Positions 13,301-22,150 of a stretch of DNA of 64,000 nt are shown piece by piece (within the stretch, counting starts at the first letter, position 1; each line of letters begins with the position of its first letter). Under the pieces are notes generated by a model, which worked only from the letters and a program-made list of their open reading frames with translations, ran no database searches and was not told the DNA's origin. The DNA comes from Typha latifolia (taxonomy: Eukaryota > Streptophyta > Magnoliopsida > Poales > Typhaceae): positions 17,433,096-17,497,095 of the forward strand of contig CM034100.1 of NCBI GenBank assembly GCA_019914945.1, in the 5' to 3' direction. The translations under genes were made by a program, and so were the position numbers.

Positions 13301-13901
13301 CAGCACCATAGTAAAAAATATAAAAACTAAATTAACCAAATTTGCCTAAAAAGCAACAAACTTTTCGTACCTTGGGCAAGGGAGGCAACCCCATGGCCTG
13401 AAACCCATGGCAAGGAGTAGTATTCACAATTAAATCACTCAAACTAAACATAGGCGGAGTCTCCCAGACTAACCCTAACCCCTCCTCCTCATCTTCCCAC
13501 CTATAGCCATCGCTGCCGAACTTTGTTCCCACATCCTTCTCATCTTCGCCAATTCCAAGAACTGAAATGAGCTCGATCGCCGTCGGGCACCCGGAGAATC
13601 CCTCCACGGGGCGGCGTCCGTGGCAGATCTCCGCCTTCGGATGCGCATCGAAGTCGCAGTTCGAGCACAGGACGAGGTTACAGTCGGAGGCGCAGAACAC
13701 CGAAGCCGGCGCGGCCCGGCACGAATCACAGAGCAGCGAGCGTGGGTGGCGCGAGGAGACGGAATTGGCGGCGTGGACTTGGCGGTCGCAGCGGAGGCAT
13801 AACTTGGCCGTATCAGCTCGGCAATAGACGAGAGCCTTCTCCTGGCTACAGAAGTCACAAAACTCCACCTTTGGAGGTGTCGGCGCTCCTTCTTGGACCA
13901 T
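10377..13901 (-). CDS. CONSTANS-like B-box/CCT zinc-finger factor (BBX12/13 type)
   Basis: Nuclear transcription regulator with two N-terminal B-boxes and a C-terminal CCT domain. Proposed exons in coding order: 13901-13371, 12393-12184, 11503-11339 (least certain), 10877-10582, 10479-10377. They join in phase to about 434 residues. B-box 1 starts [13 protein letters not shown] and B-box 2 starts [29 protein letters not shown] follows, as in COL14/COL15. Exon 2 carries [19 protein letters not shown]. Exon 4 carries [10 protein letters not shown] and the first half of the CCT domain ([16 protein letters not shown]). Exon 5 completes it ([20 protein letters not shown]). I start at [10 protein letters not shown] because family members begin a few residues before B-box 1. 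An in-frame ATG at 14078 would add 59 low-complexity residues. Intron 1 holds a triplicated 152-bp repeat. Confidence 0.85.
12852..13306. repeat. Three tandem copies of a ~152-bp repeat in BBX intron 1
   Basis: The unit beginning CTGACTCTTGATTAACGCC starts at 12852, 13004 and 13157 and is nearly identical in each copy; the third is slightly more divergent toward its end. The copies open short minus-strand reading frames, but these are by-products of the repeat. The array ends about 65 bp before the exon 1 splice donor. Confidence 0.9.
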
Positions 13902-14770
13902 CTCTTGAGTTGGGTCGTTAGTGTTTTGGATAGGGGTGGATGGAAGAAGAGGAAGGTGGGATTGCTTGGAAGAGAAGAAGGAAAGATATGTGGGAAAGGG
14001 AAGGGATGGGGTTGTTGGAGTGACATCTCCCGTGTTAGGAAGCGAAGATTTTTCGAGCTGTACTTTTCGAGTGGACATGGTGTTGGATATTTTTGCGCGG
14101 TAAATGTTTGTAGTTATGACTCAGAGAAAGTTTTTTTTGTCCCCTTTTGTCCTTCTGGCAACTTCTCCTTCAGCTGTTTGTGGGATTCAAATCGGATTTC
14201 TCTTCTGCAGTCATCTCCCATCAGGAATATAATTATTATTAGATCTTGAAAGCAAATCTTTGTTGATGGGCCATCAAGGGTTCAATCTTCTACCAAAGTA
14301 TCTAAAATAAAATCTCTAGAGAGAGAAAATTAGGTAAAAGATTTTTAAGAAATTTATCAACAAAACTCTATATCATATATATAATTATCGACTTCTGTAT
14401 CTTACTTAAAATATCTCAAAAACGCTATACTATTAGTTTTCTTAAAGGTCCATAATTATATAGACGAGGTAAAATAACTATGTGGGCCAAATGATTTTAA
14501 TACCCTTAAATAAGCTTTTATGTGCTAAGGTTAAAATAAATAGAGAATTAGGCTTGCAAGGTAAATGAGATGTATTTTAGATTTTTTTAAAAATATTTTC
14601 TATTCCTGTTAAGGTAAAATTAACTCAGAATGCTTTTTAAATAGTTAAATAATAAATATTAAATTTTTTTTTTTGTGGATAAAATTCTCTAGATTTTTCT
14701 TTCCTTATCCCACTTTCTGATATGACATATATTACATATATGATATATGTAAAACCAAGACCAAATCTCA
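13902..14770. promoter_or_regulatory. BBX 5' leader and upstream AT-rich sequence
   Basis: The first about 180 bases are CT-rich on the minus strand and probably the 5' untranslated leader, or coding if the ATG at 14078 is used. Beyond about 14240 the sequence is AT-rich with no gene signal. Confidence 0.4.
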
Positions 14771-16290
14771 CATGTAACCCTTCCTGTTCAACTCATCCTC
14801 ATAGTAGATGTTGGTTGTCAAAACTTTGCTGAGGTTGTAAGGAATATTGATCCATACCTTTGAAGAATCTTGTACTATTTACTTGAAGATTGTTGGCAAT
14901 GTTGACTGGAGCATTGACAAACATTATTAAAGAGTAGACTCCAAGACTGGACCTTTTCATATTGCAGTAGAGACTCAAATTTCCAAGACTATCTGATGGA
15001 AGATATATCAAATAAACTATAAAGTGCTCTTGGAATCAGAATGATTTCTAGGTTTGTCCCCAAGTTTGGAGGGTAGAAAGAGAGTAAGCAAATTGACTAA
15101 GGAGTACCTGTCCAGGAACAAAACTACTGATACATTGATCAGCAGAAAAAAAATAGAATAAAACATTTCAATAGGAGGTATACTTATTAACATGGAGCAA
15201 TATTGTGAACTGTGCATCCTCAGTTTTGTTTGTTTCTCTGAAAGAGTATGAAAGAACCAGAATATATACATGGCAATTATTACTTTTTATCAACATTCAA
15301 AAAAGGTTTTAATAATGTAGCCAAGTGTGCATTTCACCATTGGATTATTGGATAGATAGTATCTTGTTTCAGACTTGGATGATTCATAAGCATTGCGAAT
15401 ATTCATTTGATACCAAGTTACTATCTCTATCAAGCTATAACAAGTATGCAGCCAAAAGATAATAAGTATATCAACCACCAGATTGGCAGATATAACTCTA
15501 TGTCTCTATGATGCTTTTTAAATTATGAAAACTATTTCTATATCAACCAAAAGAGAGAGAAGGAGAAGTTACAGCAAAGACTAAAGTCTCCTGATATTTA
15601 GTCTCCAAACTAACCACCAAAGTATAGGAACTTTGTTGTAACATCAAAATGTTTATATCTACTACTAAATGACCATATGTATTGCAATATGGTGAACTGT
15701 GCATCCCCAGTTTTGTTTGTTTCTTTGAAAGAGTATGAAAGAACCAGAATATATACATGGCAATTATGACTTCACCATTGGATGGATAGTATCTTGCTTC
15801 AGACTTGGATGATTCATAAGCATTCGAATATTCATTCGGTACCAAGTTACTATCTCTATCAAGCTATAACAAGTATGCAGCCAAAAGATATTAAGTGTAT
15901 CGACCACAAGAATGGCAGAAATAACTCCATGCCTCTATGATGCTTTTTAAATTATGAAAACTAAATGATAACAATCAGAGCCAGCAGAACCCGGTCACCA
16001 ACTACCAGCAAACCTACTGCATTAATACATCCTCTAAAATAGTGATGTTCACATGAACAAGTCTGCAATAATTGTCCACTTAATATTGACATATGTGAAA
16101 ACTTAAAAGTTATATCTATTTCTATATCAACCAATAGAGAGAGCAGGAGAAGTTACAACGAAGACTAAAGTCTCCTGATATTTAGTGTCCAAACTAACCA
16201 CCAAAGTATAAGAACTTTGCTGTAACACCAAAATGTTTATATCTACTACTAAATGACCATATGTATTGCACATAGTTATGTAGGCCTAAT
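14770..16290. repeat. Partly duplicated intergenic block
   Basis: Two related segments occur in the same order and direction. About 15190-15480 resembles about 15680-15920: it shares GAACTGTGCATCC, GAAAGAACCAGAATATATAC, GGATGATTCATAAGCATT and CAAGCTATAACAAGTATGC. About 15530-15690 resembles about 16105-16275: it shares GACTAAAGTCTCCTGATATT and ATGTTTATATCTACTACTAA. The pattern is an interleaved tandem duplication of roughly 500-570 bp. No long ORF, terminal repeats or transposase were seen; the short minus-strand ORFs merely repeat with the copies. Confidence 0.8.
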
Positions 16291-16292
16291 GA

Positions 16293-16505
16293 TCATAATT
16301 TTGAGAATTGCACCAAATTGAATGTTAAGTAAAAGAAAGTAAGGATCAAATGCTTCAACTTTCTCACCAAGTGTAATTTGTCACCAATTTCTCGAGCTTC
16401 GAATCTTCTTCCATCACACAGCTCAAAAACTGAGAGTTCATCAATATAGCTTCTTGCAAGCTTTAAATCCTCCATGGATCCAACAGTTTTAAGAAGAAAA
16501 AGCAA
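16293..16505 (-). other. Orphan exon-like ORF downstream of the methyltransferase
   Basis: A 70-codon frame lies just past the methyltransferase stop. Its first half (MEDLKLARSYIDELSVFELC, then GRRFEAREIGDKLHLV) has balanced, protein-like composition, then turns hydrophobic and AT-rich after a GTGAGA that could be a splice donor near 16370. I do not recognise the family. It may be 3' untranslated sequence, an alternative last exon or a gene fragment. Confidence 0.3.
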
Positions 16506-16508
16506 ACG

Positions 16509-17599
16509 CTAAGCTTTTGATCTTCTGAATTCGAACCAAATCTCATAGTGATTGAACAACAAGCTATCATGCGTGTGCTTCCCCACATACTCCAAACCCA
16601 ACTTCGCCAGCCTCATCGTGCATTCCTCCCCACCCAATCTCGAGCAAAATTTGATGTTATGTGACACAAAGATGCGACCTTTCTGCGGCTTTACCCTCTC
16701 CGCCAGCCTCTCGAGCCCGACCCAAACAAGCTTGTCAGGTATGTGAAGGAACACAGCACTGGCATAGATAAGATCGTAGGAAATTCCATCTCCAAAGCGG
16801 CTGAAATCCATGTCGTCTCCCCTCAAAATGAGAGGCCTCTTGTAAAGGAGACCCTGAGAGGGGAGCTCATAGTGCAGCGCCGCCATGAGAGAGAGCTCGT
16901 CGCGCTCAAGGCAATGGAATTGGCCGGGGTTTAGGTATCGGATAAAATGTAGGCCGACGCGAAGGGTGCCACAGCCAATCTCAAGAACACGGTCCTCAGG
17001 TACGAGGCCAGCAGCATCGGCAAGAAATTCGAAGACATCGCGGCCGCCGGCCCACGGCTCGCCGTAATTGCTGTGGTGCTCCTCGACGAGGAGCTCGCCT
17101 GGGCATGGTAAAGCGGTGTGGTTCTCGGCGGTGGTGCCCTCGTAGTGGGAAATACCCTTGAATCTGGAGTAGAGAAGTCCCAGAATTGAAATCTTAGAGA
17201 TGGTCTGGATTCAGATTGGAGAAAGAGAGGATGGATTCGTTACCTTTGGAAGTCTTCGAGTTGTTGTGATCGAGTCCGGGGGTTGATGCCCTTGCGGAGG
17301 GAGTGCCACGCGGATGGAGAGGAGGGAGGGTCGTCGAGGGAGTTGAGATGGAGTTGAGATTTGAGCCAGGAGATGTCTTCTTTCGTCGGGGAGATTAGAC
17401 TGCGGGAAGTGGTGGTCGTCGTTGTGATGGCGGGGCAATGACAGGAAGAGGAGGAAAAGGGGGAGGGAGAACGGAGGAGGATGAAGAGGAAGAGGGCGGC
17501 GGCGGAGGAGAGGAGGAGAGGGATGGGGATGGAGGCGAGTTTGGAAGAGGAGGAGGAGAAGAAGGAAGCCATGGGAGGAGAGAGAGAGAGACGTAGCAT
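16509..17599 (-). CDS. Membrane-anchored SAM-dependent methyltransferase
   Basis: Predicted 336-residue protein from two exons, 17599-17244 and 17163-16509, joined in phase 2 (AG|A). Residues 10-42 include a hydrophobic segment (LLLSSAAALFLFILLRS) consistent with a signal anchor, and a Ser/Pro/Thr-rich stretch follows. The methyltransferase domain has the SAM-binding motif I VLEIGCGTLRVGLHFI at about 178-193, an acidic post-I position (LERDE) and DLIYASAVFLHIPDKLVW, typical of class I enzymes. The substrate is unknown. The start could be Met1 (17599) or the in-frame Met at 17572 (MASFF). Plant genomes carry similar uncharacterised proteins with the HYEGTTAENHTALPCPGE stretch. Head-to-head with the Pro/Gly-rich gene. 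Confidence 0.85.
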
Positions 17600-20134
17600 T
17601 CAAGCCTACGAGCTAGGATCTTCTCCGGTGCCAAAGGGTATGTTTGAAAAATATCTATACTATGGGGGGTTATTTGCAAACAAACTCTAATCTAAACTTC
17701 CCCGCGATATCATAAAACCCTAGCCGCCGGACTCGCTTCATTCTTCCCTTCCAAAGGCGCCTTGGATCAAATCTAATTCGTAATCTTTTCTCTTGTAAAT
17801 TTAGGTTTTCTTTCTCGTTCTTTTGGTGATGGATTGCCTGTGATGACAAAGAAAGGCATGAGCCCCAGCAACATTTTTGCGCTTCGGGTTCCTTTTGGTT
17901 CCCGAGTTGTTGGTGGCAAAGAAGAATGTGCCAAATGCTAATCTGAGGCCTAATTTTATTCCATCTAGTTTATTATTATTATTTTTTTGATAGATAGAAC
18001 TTTTAGGAGTACTTCTTGTTGATCACTGCTTCATTTTTCTCTTCTTTGGACTAATCGTGCTATTATACTTAGCTTATACTTCCTATCCATGTTTATCATG
18101 CTCTTTTAAGTCTAGTATTTGATCTTCTACTGTACATATGTGAATTTACCCGGGTTGATTAAAGCTTTTATTTCTAGTTCTTCTCCTTTTAGTGGAAGTG
18201 CCAATAATGTTTCTCATTGATTTTTCTTTTCTTTGGATAAATGTGTTTTATATAGAACTTGTACAGAATATTTAGTGAGTACATTCTCATTTTCGAATCT
18301 TCACTAGCAAATGTCATGATGCACTTCCAACAAAACTATTAATATGGTAATTTAATACCATGTCTGAAATTTTAGATTTCTAGGATTGTCTCATCTTAAG
18401 AAAATTTGAGCTTGACCATGTATGCATGCTATATTCTTCCAGTATCCATTTTTGATAGTTGACACTATTGTCAGCTGTTATCTTCTGATGGAGGATTTTA
18501 GCTCTAGTCGTGATTTAGTTTGAATAATTTGGAAGATATGAGAGGTGACACTTCCTATTGGGATTTCAAGGTCATTTTGGTCGTAAGTTAATTGATATCA
18601 TCGATATGCTTATTCATCAGAATTTGAATCCTTACATTAATTTTTTTCCTTGATTAGTCATTTTGCCTAATAGCTGTGAGTCTTCTTCCTGAATATTTTG
18701 GTGTCTTCCGAGTATTCTGATGTTTGAATTTCTTCTATACATAGTTATGCTTTCATTGTTAATCATGCATATGTTGATGAATTCTTGCCTTTGATGATGA
18801 AGAATTGCGCATCAGGTAATAATTGCCTGGTTGTTGTTGGCAAGGATTAATGTGCCAAAATGCTAATCTGAGGCTTAAGTTGTGTGTTTAGTCTTATGTA
18901 CATTTATATTGAATCATTATTGACCACATACTAGAAAATTGGTGCAAAGAATATTGAAGGAGAATCACTTTGTTGGTGCTGCTCATATAATTGACATGCA
19001 AAACAGAAACTCTTTGACTTTGATATATATATGTGAACTGTAGTTGTGTTCTTCATGCTATTGTTTTTTCTTTATGAGGAAAATATTATGTTAGAATATC
19101 TAGAGGATCCTTAGTCCAAAAGGATAGTTAATTACTGCTCTTACTTATCATAGATGTTGTACAGTAATACAAGTTATACACAATTTTCTTTGAATGATTT
19201 TAAAGTGAAATGTTGTGTACTTTTAGTTTGAAAATTGTGGAACTATAGTCCAATGGTCTATTATGGTTCATGTCTTCATGATTCGCTAGGTCTCAGGAAG
19301 AGCTTGTATAAGTTGTATGATCATTTGCTTCTTGCTCTAGGTGTAATTATTTTGTTGCTAGCTATTATTGCTTAAACTTGGATTCAGCTTGTTAATGTAG
19401 TTCAGACTTCAGAAGTTTATCCACAAGATACAAACCAAACAGCATGAAGCTGTCTGCAAATTAATTGCAATTCTTTTGTACAGACGGGAAAATAATAGTA
19501 TCTCTAAACGTATTTGGTCAACTCTTTTAATATATATGTTTTGTGATAAATTCAATCTTCAGCAAATTACAGAACTCTTCAGATGTTTATGGGCATTTTT
19601 GGCTCTCATTTTTTGTCATCTTAATCTGAATTTTGTTTGATGTGTTGAAAAACTGTTTATACAGTGGATTCGAGTAACCAATAGTGTCTTGTGGTACTGG
19701 TAATTAGATGTAAACTAACTAGTGCAAACTTAATGAAGTTGGTGATCAGAAATCCATGAGGAGGGAAGCAAATTGGAGATATTCTTTTATGTTTGACATT
19801 ACTTGATTGTTGATGTAATCTTATGTTGTCCAGAACTATTATACATAAATAAGGAAACTGCAGCAACTCTTTATCTTTAATCATGCTTTTATTTTCTCTT
19901 GTGTCATTTCTCAGTGATGCAGATATTGTGGACTGGTAGTTAGAGACAAGCAGATATGTTTAGAATGGTAGTCTTATGCATATATACCTGTTAGCTTGAT
20001 GATTAGGTAAGTCCTCTAGGCCTCTTGGCTTTATATATATTCACACCAGCCAAGCAAGAAGCTATATATTCCTTCATTCTCGTCCATGCCACTCTGATTG
20101 CCGCCTTCTTAGTTGTTTTCTCTTAGAAATTAAA
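17600..20134 (+). promoter_or_regulatory. Divergent promoter and likely 5' leader/introns of the Pro/Gly-rich gene
   Basis: A telo-box-like AAACCCTA at about 17716-17723 lies between the two divergent genes. The remaining about 2.4 kb is T-rich, intron-like sequence up to a TTCTCTTAG just before the ATG at 20135. A long 5' leader with introns is therefore likely but not proven. A 32-codon ORF at 17843-17941 (starts MTKKGMSPSNIFALRV) and a decayed direct copy of its 3' part at about 18828-18880 are the only other structures seen. Confidence 0.4.
17843..17941 (+). other. Small upstream ORF (32 codons), partly duplicated
   Basis: ATG to TAA frame encoding MTKKGMSPSNIFALRVPFGS and 12 further residues ending CAKC. 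It lies in the putative 5' leader of the Pro/Gly-rich gene. The segment around its stop (GTGCCAAATGCTAATCTGAG) recurs at about 18850 with one extra A. It could be a regulatory upstream ORF or chance. Confidence 0.25.
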
Positions 20135-21002
20135 ATGGAACCACATGGTCCAGGAGGACCTGGACCTGCTGGTCCTGGTCCCGGCCCTGGGCCTGGTTGG
20201 GCTCCTCTGCCTGGGGACCCTGGCAGTCCCGGCTCTGGTCCTGGCCCTGCCCCTGGTTGGGCTCTTCCTGGGGGCCCTGGCCCTGCCCCTGGTGGCCCCG
20301 ATCCTGGTTGGGCTCCTCCTCTTCCCGGAGGTCCTGGCTCTGCCCCTGGGAGCCCCGGCCCTGGCTGGGCTCCTCTTCCCGGAGGTCCTGGCCCTGCCCC
20401 TGGCAGCCCCGGCCCTGGTTGGGCTCCTCCTCTTCCTGGTTTTCCTGCCCCTGCTCCTGGCAGTCCCGGCCCTGGTTGGGCTCTTCCCGGTGGCCCTAGC
20501 CCTGCGCCCGGGAGTCCGCCCCCTGGTTGGGCTCCTCATCCTGGTGTTCCTGGGCCTCCTGGCCCTGCCCCTGGTGGTCCCGGCCCCAGCCCTGGTTGGG
20601 GCTCTCGACCCAGTGGACCCTTGTGGGGACCTGGCTTTAGTGGTTTTCTGTCATCATGGTTAGTTAATTGAATATGAGCAGTTAATTTTATCTTGATCCT
20701 GTATGATCTTAAGGATGGCGCCAGAAATCAACTTATAGAACCAAGCATTGTATGGCCTTCCTTTTAGAATGTATCGGATGCATAATCAAGCTATATTGCT
20801 GCTTTATTGAATGCTGTCTTTAATAACTATTGAAACAAATCTTCTTCTCCCTGCAGTCAGAGGATGTGCATCGAAACTAATGAGGTTTTCCCATTTCGTG
20901 GTTGGCAGTTTTTACTACTTGCTGTGCTGCTGGTTGATAGACGACTGCTGTGGCCCCTTTTTTGTCGGACCTCCAGTTCCTGCTCGTCCACCACCCATTT
21001 GA
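20135..21002 (+). CDS. Pro/Gly-rich repetitive protein with Cys-rich hydrophobic tail
   Basis: About 217 residues if exon 1 (20135-20642) is spliced at AGTG|GTTTTC to exon 2 (20857-21002). Exon 1 encodes about 170 residues of nearly pure Pro, Gly, Ala, Trp, Leu and Ser in units of about 18 residues, built around PGWAP and GGPGPAPGSP. Exon 2 adds FYYLLCCWLIDDCCGPFFVG followed by PPVPARPPPI and a stop. I chose this splice because it reaches the CCWL..DCC tail, a pattern I recall from small plant Gly/Pro-rich proteins with Cys-rich hydrophobic ends. Without splicing the frame ends at 20671 (178 residues). The PGW repeats and the membrane-binding-like tail suggest a surface or membrane-associated role, but no function can be assigned. 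The opposite-strand Arg/Thr-rich ORF is a shadow. Confidence 0.65.
20190..20600 (+). repeat. ~54-57-bp tandem coding repeat (PGWAP units)
   Basis: The core CCTGGTTGGGCTC or a close variant recurs about eight times between 20190 and 20600, usually 54-60 bases apart. Spacing varies in multiples of three, so the frame holds throughout. Confidence 0.85.
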
Positions 21003-22150
21003 TATCTAAGCAGCCCAATCATATCAGAGACAGCTGCAGTACTAGTTTGCTGAGTTACTTTTAGGCGCTTCTTCCTACCTAGTTGTTTGATTAGCTTTCG
21101 GTTTCTCTCTTTTTATCATATCTTTTTTCCCTCTCGTTTTGGTGAAGAGATGTGTTTGTTTCCTTTCCATATGAACCAATCATCCTCATGGGTGAGAACT
21201 CAGAAAGTTTCTATTACTCGGTTATGATTGGACCATATCAATTTGAATAAGGGCATATTTGATTGATAAGAAGTAAAGAAAAGGAAATTACTTTTCAAAG
21301 AATATTCACAGACTTGTTAGTATTTTGGCGACACAAAAAAATAAACTTTATTATCATATACAAACAAACATATATTCTGTGTTTTATTTTGTAAGTTGTT
21401 CTTCCTGTTTATGTTCACTAAATTTTACTTAATATCTTGATTGGTGGCATAAACAACCACTGATAAACACATCAATGGAATACGGTTTTTGGCTAATTCA
21501 ATTTAAAATAGCACATTTATATATTAATCAGAAATTTGTTAAGACTGATCATTTGAAATATTAAAAGAAACTAAATACAGATAATTAAACTCCACACTAA
21601 TATAATTCAATTCATTTTAACATAAAAGTATATTGCAGGCATGGCATAGTTACCTAGTTGCTTGATAGCTCACAAGTAAAGCAACAATTGCCACGCCCAA
21701 GACAAGGATGCTTGGGTTCTCTCGATATACTCTCTCTTCTTAGTCCAAACAGTAAGGAAAAACAAATTCCGACCACAAATTGTCAAAACTCAAACAGTCT
21801 TCTGAATCCAAATAAGTGTTAAGAGGTTCCCCCCATTCTTTAACCCCAAGGCAAAATCTCACCATACGAAAGCACTACTAAAATTTGCCTTGTAGCATAC
21901 ACATCAACGTGGAGCATCTTTAAAAACCGTAAGTAGCTTAAGAACGGGTAACACCAGCACTATGCTGATAAAGATTCATATGCCTGGGTTCCTTTCAAGT
22001 AAACACCGGCACTATGCTGATAAAGATTCATACGCCTGGGTTCCTTCCAAGTAAACACCGGCACTATGCTGATTAAGATTCATAAGCCTGGGTTCCTTCC
22101 AAGTAAACCTGCTGTATACAAGACCGCACCGCCTCCCAGTGAGCAGCTTT
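21003..22150. other. Convergent spacer with a 52-bp minisatellite
   Basis: Contains the 3' end of the Pro/Gly-rich transcript (to about 21230) and AT-rich sequence. It ends in the probable 3' untranslated region of NUP93, where the minisatellite at 21951-22108 lies. No gene seen. Confidence 0.5.
21951..22108. repeat. Three tandem copies of a 52-bp minisatellite
   Basis: ACTATGCTGATAAAGATTCA starts at 21959 and 22011, and a variant with GATTAAG starts at 22063. Each is followed by GCCTGGGTTCCTT and AAGTAAAC. The copies are more than 90% alike and lie within about 200 bp of the NUP93 stop, probably in its 3' untranslated region. Confidence 0.9.

Noticed and set aside
13902..14078. N-terminal extension of the BBX protein to the ATG at 14078
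   Set aside because: The extra 59 residues are Ser/Thr/Pro-rich leader-like sequence, unlike BBX relatives, which start a few residues before B-box 1. Not excluded.
15190..16275. Possible LTR retrotransposon from the paired repeats
   Set aside because: No TG..CA ends, primer-binding site, polypurine tract, target-site duplication or gag-pol sequence. The repeats interleave rather than flank an internal region.
20123..20539. Arg/Thr/Pro-rich ORF on the minus strand opposite the Pro/Gly-rich gene
   Set aside because: It is the complement of the GC-rich repeat. The plus frame has the coherent repeat, start and Cys-rich tail.
21951..22108. Regular direct repeats that could suggest a CRISPR array
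   Set aside because: The copies are contiguous with no unique spacers, and the genome is eukaryotic. It is a minisatellite.
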